Below, piece by piece: positions 1-5,292 of a stretch of 5,311 bases of DNA. Source of the DNA: Deltaproteobacteria bacterium (lineage in GTDB: Bacteria; Desulfobacterota; Desulfobulbia; Desulfobulbales; VMSU01); assembly GCA_021789795.1 (NCBI GenBank), contig JAJYJA010000165.1, forward strand, positions 1 through 5,311, in the 5' to 3' direction. Below the pieces are notes generated by a model. It was not told the DNA's origin, did not search any database, and was given only the letters and a program-made list of their open reading frames with translations. The stretch's first letter is position 1. Each line of letters opens with the position of its first letter. The position numbers and the translations under genes are program-made.

Positions 1-32
1 GTTTTTCCCTAAAATAATTTCCTTCAGGTAAA

Positions 33-51
33 CCCCCGGCTATGCCGGGGG
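33..51. repeat. Hairpin, 8-bp GC-only stem with 3-base loop
   Basis: CCCCCGGC (33-40) pairs perfectly with GCCGGGGG (44-51) around the loop TAT. There is no T-run after it on the plus strand and only three Ts on the minus strand, so it is a poor intrinsic terminator. It may be the left subterminal hairpin of the element proposed for 33-328. Confidence 0.75.
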
Positions 52-100
52 ACAGCCAAAGTTTGACAGTTCCGGGATTATGTGAAGTCATACTGCTATC

Positions 101-128
101 CAGCAATCACTCGAGCCAACGATTGCTG
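101..128. repeat. Hairpin, 8-bp stem with 12-base loop
   Basis: CAGCAATC (101-108) pairs perfectly with GATTGCTG (121-128). It is followed directly by a second inverted pair, TGCCAATGG (129-137) with CCATTGGCA (182-190), so the two could stack in a folded RNA or single-stranded DNA. Confidence 0.6.
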
Positions 129-198
129 TGCCAATGGCAAAAGCTGATTGGTGGCACGGAATTAAGTCATTGTTGCCGATACCATTGGCAAACCAATG
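129..198. repeat. 9-bp inverted repeat overlapping an alternative 6-bp hairpin
   Basis: TGCCAATGG (129-137) is the exact reverse complement of 182-190. The right arm overlaps a competing local hairpin, CATTGG (183-188) with CCAATG (193-198), loop CAAA. ATTGGT (147-152) can also pair with ACCAAT (192-197). These folds exclude each other, as happens in switching RNAs or in decayed palindromes; the sequence alone does not decide. Confidence 0.5.
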
Positions 199-243
199 AA
201 TTTTCGAATGGCACCAAACCGGATGTGCTGCCAAGTAACCCGG

Positions 244-260
244 GGCCACCTTGGGTGGCC
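244..260. repeat. Hairpin, 7-bp stem with 3-base loop
   Basis: GGCCACC (244-250) pairs with GGTGGCC (254-260) around TTG. No U-tract follows closely enough for a typical terminator; the nearest T-rich stretch, ATAATCTTTTG, starts two bases later and is interrupted. Confidence 0.7.
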
Positions 261-278
261 AGATAATCTTTTGAAAAT

Positions 279-293
279 GCCGCTTTGAGCGGC
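279..293. repeat. Hairpin, 6-bp stem with 3-base loop
   Basis: GCCGCT (279-284) pairs with AGCGGC (288-293) around TTG, the same loop sequence as the hairpin at 244-260. A TTTTAT run follows six bases after the stem (299-304), so weak terminator activity on the plus strand is conceivable. Confidence 0.6.
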
Positions 294-309
294 CCACGGT
301 TTTATAAAG

Positions 310-328
310 CCACCGGTTTTACCGGTGG
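310..328. repeat. Hairpin, 8-bp stem with TTT loop
   Basis: CCACCGGT (310-317) pairs perfectly with ACCGGTGG (321-328) around TTT. It has the same stem length and loop size as the hairpin at 33-51 and ends ten bases before the palindromic element at 338. It could be the right subterminal hairpin of the 33-328 unit. Confidence 0.75.
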
Positions 329-337
329 ATACTTACT

Positions 338-356
338 TTGATGGCGTCGCAAAAAG
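338..356 (+). repeat. 19-base repeat unit, copy 1 (TTGATGnnnTCGCAAAAAG)
   Basis: Outer tip of the left arm of the palindromic element. The variable triplet is GCG. It is identical in inverted orientation to the copy at 570-588. Confidence 0.8.
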
Positions 357-380
357 ACCGATCTACTGCGGCGCGTGGCG

Positions 381-426
381 GTTTGGCTCGTTCGGCATAC
401 CATATGTATGGCCTCACTCGCCAAAC
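381..426. repeat. Two-tier hairpin inside the palindromic element
   Basis: GTTTGGC (381-387) pairs with GCCAAAC (420-426). An inner tier pairs GGCATAC (394-400) with GTATGGCC (406-413) with one bulged G, closing on a five-base loop. The unpaired bases between the tiers are 388-393 and 414-419. Confidence 0.6.
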
Positions 427-473
427 ACACCCCGCGCCTTGTATATCGGCCCTTTTGCTTAGCCATCGGCTAC

Positions 474-492
474 CTTTTTGCGAGATCATCAA
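474..492 (-). repeat. 19-base repeat unit, copy 2, internal to the palindromic element
   Basis: Minus-strand copy of TTGATGnnnTCGCAAAAAG with variable triplet ATC. Bases 474-493 match the last 20 bases of the window (5292-5311) exactly in inverted orientation. Confidence 0.8.
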
Positions 493-507
493 TTTTGCTG
501 ATCTCGC
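480..507. repeat. Hairpin, 9-bp stem with 10-base loop, inside the palindromic element
   Basis: GCGAGATCA (480-488) pairs perfectly with TGATCTCGC (499-507). The left arm lies within repeat-unit copy 2, so the unit itself is half of a palindrome here. Confidence 0.65.
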
Positions 508-532
508 CAACCGCCCCGCAATTCTGTTTAAT

Positions 533-553
533 CCCCGCTGATGTTAGACGGGG
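533..553. repeat. Hairpin, 5-bp GC stem with 11-base loop, inside the palindromic element
   Basis: CCCCG (533-537) pairs with CGGGG (549-553), just inside the right terminal arm. It is weak alone but consistent with a branched fold closed by the 33-bp outer arms. Confidence 0.45.
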
Positions 554-569
554 GACGCAGTAGATCGGT

Positions 570-588
570 CTTTTTGCGACGCCATCAA
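570..588 (-). repeat. 19-base repeat unit, copy 3
   Basis: Outer tip of the right arm of the palindromic element, with variable triplet GCG as in copy 1. It is followed by six Ts (589-594). That gives the plus strand a stem-then-T-run layout, but the 185-base loop makes it an atypical terminator. Confidence 0.8.
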
Positions 589-615
589 TTTTTTCCCGCC
601 CGGCAAACGCCACTG

Positions 616-644
616 TTGGCCTGCGACATTTTTTACAGTATATT
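616..644 (+). promoter_or_regulatory. Candidate sigma70-type promoter for the receptor-kinase-YfiR unit
   Basis: TTGGCC (616-621) and TATATT (639-644) are separated by 17 bases, the ideal spacing, in a locally AT-rich pocket just upstream of GC-rich coding sequence. The -35 match is partial and the -10 match good. It lies 28 bases after the palindromic element and would give a leader of roughly 145-150 bases. This is a prediction from motif and position only. Confidence 0.45.
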
Positions 645-796
645 CTCCCGACCCACCCTGGCGCCTCGCATCCAGGACAGGATCAAGGCCGTGGCCCAAA
701 TGCCAAGTCGTCACCCTGGCAAAACGGCCAGATGCACCTGGAAAAAAGCGGGCGGCCCGCAGACCGTACCCACCAGCAAGGCCCCGAAAACGCGCC
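645..796 (+). promoter_or_regulatory. Structured 5' leader of the operon, function unknown
   Basis: If transcription starts near 650, this leader could form small hairpins at 657-676 (CCTGG/CCAGG), 716-731 (CTGGC/GCCAG) and 748-760 (GCGGG/CCCGC). None matches a riboswitch class that I recognise. No strong Shine-Dalgarno sequence precedes the ATG at 797: the best is AAGG at 778-781, 15 bases away, so translation initiation may be weak or structure-dependent. Confidence 0.3.
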
Positions 797-3067
797 ATGA
801 AACGTGCCCTTACCCTATTCATCCTGCTGCCGCTCTTCGCCGCGGCCCGCGCCGCCCTGGCCAGCGGCCCGGCGGCGGACGACTCCTACGGCTACCTCTT
901 GAACCTGCCCCTGGAGGATCTGGCCCAGGTGCCGATCAAGTCCTCCGGCCTCTTCGACATGACCAGGGATCAAACCCCAGGGGTAACCTACGTGGTCACC
1001 GCCGACCAGCTCGACCGCTTCGGCATCCGCTCCTTGGGCGAGTATCTGAGCCGGATGCAGCCCTCCTTCGCCACCGTCATCCACGGCACCCAGGGGATAA
1101 CCACCGGCGTGCGGGGCCTGATGGTGGACAACAGCGCCAAGACCCTGCTCCTGCGCGACAACCTAAACATGAACAACCGCTACTTCGTGGGCATCAACGG
1201 CTCCGAGCTGTCCAGCCCGCTGCTGGGCGACATCGACCGGGTCGAGGTCGCCACCGGGCCCGGGGCCCTGCAACACGGCTCCGGGGCGATCAACGGCTTC
1301 CTGAACCTGGTCAGCGCCACCGGGGCCAGCAAACCAGGGATGCGGATGAACGCCTCCTACGGCAGCGGCGACTCCCGGGTGGTGGAGGGCAGTTACGGAC
1401 AGGTCTTCAGCGACCGGGCCAACCTCTTCCTCTACGCCGGCTACGACAAGAGCAACGGGGTCAAGCCCTACTACCCGCTGCCCGCCGATCAGTGGGACCA
1501 CCTGGCCACCCCCGCCGGTGGCTACGACGGAATCAGGGGCACGCCCTCCTCCACCTTCCTGGACAACGTCCGGGTGGGTCTGACCGACAACGACTACAAA
1601 TTCTCGCTCCGCAGTCAGTTGGGCCGGGACAACGACCCCCTCCAGCTCGACTTCAAGGCCCTGCTCAGCCACACCTCCAACGTCGATCCGGTGCTGGGCG
1701 AATACCTAAGCCCCGCCGCCAGTTGGGTTCAGGAGATCGCAAACACCGCCAACGCCAGGGGCGGCAGATACTCGCCCTTCTACATCGAAGAGGCGGACAA
1801 CTTCCTTGTCTCCCCCGAGATAAAACTCCGCCTCAACCCGGAAAACGAGGTCAAGATCATCCCCTTCTACCAGACAATCAAGACCAGCAACCAGTTCAGC
1901 GACTTCCTGACCGATCAGGTGTCGCAACTCGGCATCAACCTGCTCCCCAAACCCGACCCGGCCTTGAACACCGCCACCCACACCGACTGCCCGGCCATGA
2001 ACTGCGGCGATAACTACACCTACGGCGACGAGGAGCACCTGGGGCTGACCCTGATCCACACCTACACCGGGATCAAGGACCAGACCATCGCCTGGGGGGC
2101 CGAGGCCAAGTACTTCGAATTCAAGACCAACCCCTGGTACTGGACCACCGCCAGCCTGTACGCCGAAGACCAACTCCGTTTCGGCAAGCTCACCGTGCTG
2201 CCGGGGCTGCGCTACGACCGCACCTATTTCGCCCACTCCATCGCCACCGTGCCGCCCTTCAACGACGGCCCCTACCCGGCCCCCGACGACGTGGGCTCGT
2301 TCACCAAGCAGCTCGCCCTGGCCTACCAGGTAAACAACCAGCAGACCGCCAAACTCTCCTACCAGGAGGGCTTCCGCTTCGCCGACGCCTGGTTCCAGCA
2401 GTGGGCCGCCCACGTCAACCAGACCAGCCAGGCCATCACGCCCGAAAAATCCTACCAGTACGAGGCCGATTACACCTTCAACGGCCTGCTCGACAAAAGG
2501 CTCAACATCCTAACCTCCCTGTTCTACAACCTCTACCAGCACACCCAGGGCTGGATAGTGGACGACTACACCTTCGGCAACAGCCCCAACGACATCACCT
2601 CCGTGGGCTGGGACCTGGTCTTCGACTACCACCCCACCAAGACCTGGGACCTGGGACTTTCCTACAGCTATGCCCGGCCCCTCGACTCCTACGAGAACAA
2701 CATCCGGGTAGCCAACGACGACGACACCTGGACCCGCTATCCGGTGCACATGATCAAATTCCACGCCGGCCACGAGCTGTTCAAGGACTTCTATCTGGGC
2801 GGAGTGGGGGTGCTGGAGTCGGCCCGCTACGACAAGGCCAACACCGTCGATCCCCGGGTGATCGAGCTGTTCGACAACTGGTCAATGGTGATGGACGCCA
2901 ACGCCTGGTACCAGGTGAACCAGCGGCTTAAGATCTCCCTAAGCGCCAAGGAACTGGTGCGGATCAACTACGACCAGTACCCCGCCTACTACTCCGGCAC
3001 CCGGCCCCTGGACTCGCCCCGGCCCGACTCCCCGCTGTACTACCTCACCATATCCTGGGAATTTTAA
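797..3067 (+). CDS. TonB-dependent outer-membrane receptor
   Basis: A 756-aa receptor that should take up or sense a ligand across the outer membrane, energised by TonB-ExbBD. The first ~22 residues are a clear Sec signal peptide (KR, a hydrophobic stretch, then ARAALA/S), which supports the ATG at 797. A short linker with a PLEDLAQVPI motif leads into the plug (about 40-173), which includes VTYVVTADQLDRFG, then PLLGDIDRVEVATGPGAL and GSGAINGFLNLVS (about 141-173). The rest (about 180-756) reads as an alternating-residue beta-barrel and ends in YYLTISWEF with the terminal Phe typical of outer-membrane barrels. Length is normal and there are no breaks. There is no N-terminal STN signalling domain, so it is not a FecA-type transducer. 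C398 and C403 lie in a probable surface loop and could form a disulfide. The ligand is unknown. It is the first gene of the unit. Confidence 0.93.
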   Translation: MKRALTLFILLPLFAAARAALASGPAADDSYGYLLNLPLEDLAQVPIKSSGLFDMTRDQTPGVTYVVTADQLDRFGIRSLGEYLSRMQPSFATVIHGTQGITTGVRGLMVDNSAKTLLLRDNLNMNNRYFVGINGSELSSPLLGDIDRVEVATGPGALQHGSGAINGFLNLVSATGASKPGMRMNASYGSGDSRVVEGSYGQVFSDRANLFLYAGYDKSNGVKPYYPLPADQWDHLATPAGGYDGIRGTPSSTFLDNVRVGLTDNDYKFSLRSQLGRDNDPLQLDFKALLSHTSNVDPVLGEYLSPAASWVQEIANTANARGGRYSPFYIEEADNFLVSPEIKLRLNPENEVKIIPFYQTIKTSNQFSDFLTDQVSQLGINLLPKPDPALNTATHTDCPAMNCGDNYTYGDEEHLGLTLIHTYTGIKDQTIAWGAEAKYFEFKTNPWYWTTASLYAEDQLRFGKLTVLPGLRYDRTYFAHSIATVPPFNDGPYPAPDDVGSFTKQLALAYQVNNQQTAKLSYQEGFRFADAWFQQWAAHVNQTSQAITPEKSYQYEADYTFNGLLDKRLNILTSLFYNLYQHTQGWIVDDYTFGNSPNDITSVGWDLVFDYHPTKTWDLGLSYSYARPLDSYENNIRVANDDDTWTRYPVHMIKFHAGHELFKDFYLGGVGVLESARYDKANTVDPRVIELFDNWSMVMDANAWYQVNQRLKISLSAKELVRINYDQYPAYYSGTRPLDSPRPDSPLYYLTISWEF

Positions 3068-3083
3068 GCCATAATCCAAAGCC

Positions 3084-4667
3084 ATGGCGACGATAAGGAC
3101 CAAACTCACCCTGCTGATCATGGCGGCCAGCTCCATGTCGGTGCTCTGCGCCTGTCTGCTGTTCTATTACCTGATCGGCCTGCACCTCCAGCGGGCCTAC
3201 CGCAAGGACCTGGAGAGCTTGGCCGACATCCTGGGGCACAACTGCGCCGCCTCCCTGGCCTTCGACGTGCCGGAGGACGCCAGTACGGTACTGGCCTCGC
3301 TCGACAGCCGGGAGTCGGTGTTCGCCATCCGTCTCTACGACAAGGACGGCAACCTGTTCGCCTCCTACGACAACGTGCCGGGGCTCAAAAACCACCAGTC
3401 CTTCTTCCCCGAGATCATTCCCGACGACCCGCGCCACCTCAAGATCGAGCGGCCCATCACCTTAAAGGACGGCTCGACGGCGGGCAAGATAGTGCTCTAC
3501 GACAACTTCCAGGAGATCGCGGCCAGCAAGAAAAAGGGCATCCTGATCCTGATCGCCACCGGGGCGGCCTCCCTGGCCGCCGCCCTGCTGCTTGCCTCCT
3601 TCCTGCAGGCGGTCATCTCCCGGCCCCTTGGCCTGCTGACCGAGGCAGTGCAACAACTGGCGGCGGGCGACTTCTCGGCCCGCCATCGCATCCCCACCCG
3701 GCGCACGGACGAGATCGGCCTGCTCTCCACCGCCTTCGTGGACATGGGCAACAAGCTGGAGGACTCCTACTCCCAGCTTGCGGTCAGCAACCAGAACCTG
3801 GAAAAACGGGTGGCGGCGCGTACCGAGGCCCTGCAACGGGCCATGCACGACCTGACCCGGAGCCAAACCCAGCTCATCCAGTCCGAAAAGATGGTGGCCA
3901 TCGGCCATCTGGTGGCCGGGGTGGCCCACGAAATCAACAACAACATCAACTTCATCGCCTGCGCCATTCCCTCGTTGATGCGTCTAAATCAAAGGCTAAA
4001 CGACCAATTGACCAGCCAGGCGCCGTTAAACCGCGACCAGCTTGGCAAGACCACGCAACGGATCGACGACCTGCTCCACAACGCCGAAGAGGGGGTGCGG
4101 CGAACCATCAAGATCGTCCAGGACTTAAACGCCTTCGCCCGCCCCAGCCGGGGCGAATTCTCCGAGCTGGACATCCACCAGGAACTGGAGATGGTGCTTA
4201 CCCTGCTGCGCTACGAGCTCAAGGGCCGGGTCGAGGTGCACTGCGACTTCACCCCCGGCCTGCCGCCGGTGCTCTGCCTGCGGGATCAGATCAGCCAGGT
4301 GTTCATGAACATCCTGCGCAACGCCAGCCAGGCCATCGCCGACCAAGGCCACATCCGTATCCAGACCTGGCGACAGGACGACACCGTCCGCGTCCGCTTC
4401 CAGGATAGCGGCGGCGGCATCCCGCCCGAAATCCAACCCATGATCTTCGACCCCTTCTTCACCACCAAGGACGTGGGCAAGGGCACCGGCCTGGGGCTTT
4501 CCATCTCCTACGGCATCGTCAAGAATCACGGCGGCGACATCTGGGTGGAGTCCTCCACCCCCCAGGGCACGAGCTTCGTGGTCTCCCTGCCCCTCCGGCA
4601 GAACGGCCAGTTCCTCCCGCCCGCCATCTCCGTCACCGCGCCCGAGGAGGGCGGACAACCGGCATGA
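3084..4667 (+). CDS. Membrane sensor histidine kinase with CHASE8-like periplasmic domain
   Basis: A 527-aa inner-membrane kinase that should autophosphorylate on His and pass phosphate to a response regulator. Layout: TM1 about 9-33; periplasmic domain about 36-145 resembling CHASE8 (LQRAYRKDLESLADILGHN, then VFAIRLYDKDGNLFASYDN), the type in YfiN/TpbB; TM2 about 152-177; HAMP about 178-231; coiled coil to ~268; HisKA with AHEINNN, phospho-acceptor H282; N box around N413 (NILRNASQAI); G1 DSGGGIP (441-447); F box IFDPFFTTK; G2 GTGLGL (467-472); G3 near G495. All catalytic motifs are intact. There is no receiver or output domain, and no regulator lies nearby. The start is 16 bases after the receptor stop and has no obvious ribosome site, so coupling to upstream translation is likely. 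It overlaps the YfiR-like gene by 4 bases. The CHASE8 call is by pattern and less certain than the kinase call. Confidence 0.92.
   Translation: MATIRTKLTLLIMAASSMSVLCACLLFYYLIGLHLQRAYRKDLESLADILGHNCAASLAFDVPEDASTVLASLDSRESVFAIRLYDKDGNLFASYDNVPGLKNHQSFFPEIIPDDPRHLKIERPITLKDGSTAGKIVLYDNFQEIAASKKKGILILIATGAASLAAALLLASFLQAVISRPLGLLTEAVQQLAAGDFSARHRIPTRRTDEIGLLSTAFVDMGNKLEDSYSQLAVSNQNLEKRVAARTEALQRAMHDLTRSQTQLIQSEKMVAIGHLVAGVAHEINNNINFIACAIPSLMRLNQRLNDQLTSQAPLNRDQLGKTTQRIDDLLHNAEEGVRRTIKIVQDLNAFARPSRGEFSELDIHQELEMVLTLLRYELKGRVEVHCDFTPGLPPVLCLRDQISQVFMNILRNASQAIADQGHIRIQTWRQDDTVRVRFQDSGGGIPPEIQPMIFDPFFTTKDVGKGTGLGLSISYGIVKNHGGDIWVESSTPQGTSFVVSLPLRQNGQFLPPAISVTAPEEGGQPA
4646..4651 (+). promoter_or_regulatory. 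Ribosome binding site for the YfiR-like gene, inside the kinase gene
   Basis: GGAGGG lies 12 bases before the ATG at 4664, within the last codons of the kinase gene. Together with the ATGA stop/start overlap it supports translational coupling and fixes this start for the YfiR-like protein. Confidence 0.5.
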
Positions 4668-5290
4668 GCCTTCCCTCCCTGCCCGCGTACCTCAAAGGCC
4701 GGCCAGCGCGCCTGCTGGCCGGGGGGCTGGTGGCCGCCTGGCTCGCCGTTTCTCTGGTCATGGCCTCGCCCTGGCAGGTGGCAAGCCACGTCAATCCTAC
4801 CCGGATCGACGAAAATCAGGTGATGGCGGTCTATCTCTACAACTTCTTAAACTTCGTCACCTGGCCCAAGTCCACCCCCCCCACCGGGGATGAGCAACGG
4901 GAGCCGATGACCATCGGGGTGCTGGGCGACACCCCGGTCAGCAAGGCGTTGACCGAGCTGGCCGCCGAACTTATCCGGCAGGGCAAGCCCGCCATCCGCC
5001 TGGCCAGCTACCCCCGCTACACCCCCGGCCTGCGGCTCGACCAGTGCCACATCCTGTTGGTCAGCGACTCGGAGAAGGAAAATTTCACCCGCATCATCAA
5101 GGAGTTAAAACGCGCTCCGGTGCTGACGGTGGGCCTCTCCGATGATTTCCTGGCCGCCGGCGGCATGATCGCCATGCTCGAACGCCAGAACCGGGTGCGC
5201 TACGCCATCAACCGCCGGGCCGCCGGCCAGGCCGGACTGCAACTAAGCGCCCAACTGCTGAAGAGCGCCGTCGAGATCAAGGATGAGTAA
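4664..5290 (+). CDS. Exported YfiR-family (DUF4154) protein
   Basis: A 208-aa protein. An N-terminal basic stretch (KGRPAR, 11-16) and hydrophobic segment (about 17-34), followed by small residues, make a signal peptide; cleavage is near residue 34 or 40, so the mature protein should be periplasmic. Family motifs are clear: VMAVYLYNFLNFVTWP (53-68), TIGVLGD (83-89), CHILLVSDSE (128-137) and the C-terminal block VLTVGLSDDFLAAGG followed by NRVRYAIN and AGLQLSAQLLKSA (about 153-202). Length is normal for YfiR. In Pseudomonas, YfiR represses the diguanylate cyclase YfiN through its CHASE8-type periplasmic domain; here the co-encoded kinase has a similar domain, so it is the likely partner (inference). 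Only one Cys (C128) remains, so the intramolecular disulfides of P. aeruginosa YfiR cannot form. No YfiB-like OmpA lipoprotein gene is present in the window. Confidence 0.9.
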   Translation: MSLPSLPAYLKGRPARLLAGGLVAAWLAVSLVMASPWQVASHVNPTRIDENQVMAVYLYNFLNFVTWPKSTPPTGDEQREPMTIGVLGDTPVSKALTELAAELIRQGKPAIRLASYPRYTPGLRLDQCHILLVSDSEKENFTRIIKELKRAPVLTVGLSDDFLAAGGMIAMLERQNRVRYAINRRAAGQAGLQLSAQLLKSAVEIKDE

Positions 5291-5292
5291 GA

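Larger units (their letters stand above)
1..337. other. Hairpin-rich non-coding stretch, possibly a decayed or non-autonomous mobile element
   Basis: I see no credible gene here: short open frames on both strands lack a ribosome site and any family signature. The stretch contains many inverted repeats: 33-51, 101-128, 129-137 paired with 182-190, 183-198, 244-260, 279-293 and 310-328. The outermost hairpins (33-51 and 310-328) both have 8-bp GC-rich stems and three-base loops, and would sit near the ends of a ~300-base unit. Subterminal hairpins with tiny loops are known from IS200/IS605-type elements and from REP/PATE derivatives, but no transposase is present. A structured RNA is the main alternative. 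The identity is inference; the hairpins are seen directly. Confidence 0.4.
338..588. repeat. 251-base palindromic element with 33-bp perfect inverted arms (MITE-like)
   Basis: Bases 338-370 are the exact reverse complement of 556-588, 33 of 33, with mismatches on both sides of the arms. The 185 bases between them are themselves structured: hairpins at 381-426, 460-472, 480-507 and 533-553, plus an imperfect pairing of 377-386 with 507-515. There is no coding gene inside. Long perfect terminal arms around a short non-coding, foldable core are the usual look of a miniature inverted-repeat element. I cannot see a clear target-site duplication, so insertion by a transposase is inference. From memory this kind of palindrome recurs between genes in Desulfobacterota, unverified. 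Confidence 0.75.

Noticed and set aside
152..176. TGGCAC followed by TTGC, resembling a sigma54 promoter (a second TGGCAC is at 209-214)
   Set aside because: The spacing is far too long at 152-176, and the second TGGCAC has no TTGC at the required distance.
42..266. 74-codon open frame in the first intergenic stretch
   Set aside because: No ribosome site, no homology that I recognise, and it runs through several hairpins.
338..541. Small open frame starting MMASQKDRSTA and its mirror on the minus strand ending at 544
   Set aside because: Both encode the same peptide only because the inverted arms repeat the DNA; no independent coding evidence.
338..588. CRISPR array or intrinsic terminator
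   Set aside because: Repeats are inverted and irregularly spaced, not direct and regular; the T-run at 589-594 follows a stem with a 185-base loop, unlike a normal intrinsic terminator.
609..796. Possible cobalamin riboswitch, suggested by GCCACTG near 609-615 ahead of a TonB receptor
   Set aside because: Only this heptamer is present; the other conserved boxes are absent and it lies upstream of the predicted transcription start.
541..2013. 490-codon open frame on the plus strand overlapping the receptor start
   Set aside because: It is a shifted-frame shadow of the receptor gene: very rich in Arg, Pro and Gln from GC-rich codons, with no family motif, while the receptor frame gives an intact signal peptide, plug and barrel.
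1706..2413. 235-codon minus-strand open frame inside the receptor gene
   Set aside because: Low-complexity Gly/Val-rich translation, as expected from the antisense of C-ending codons; no ribosome site or motif.
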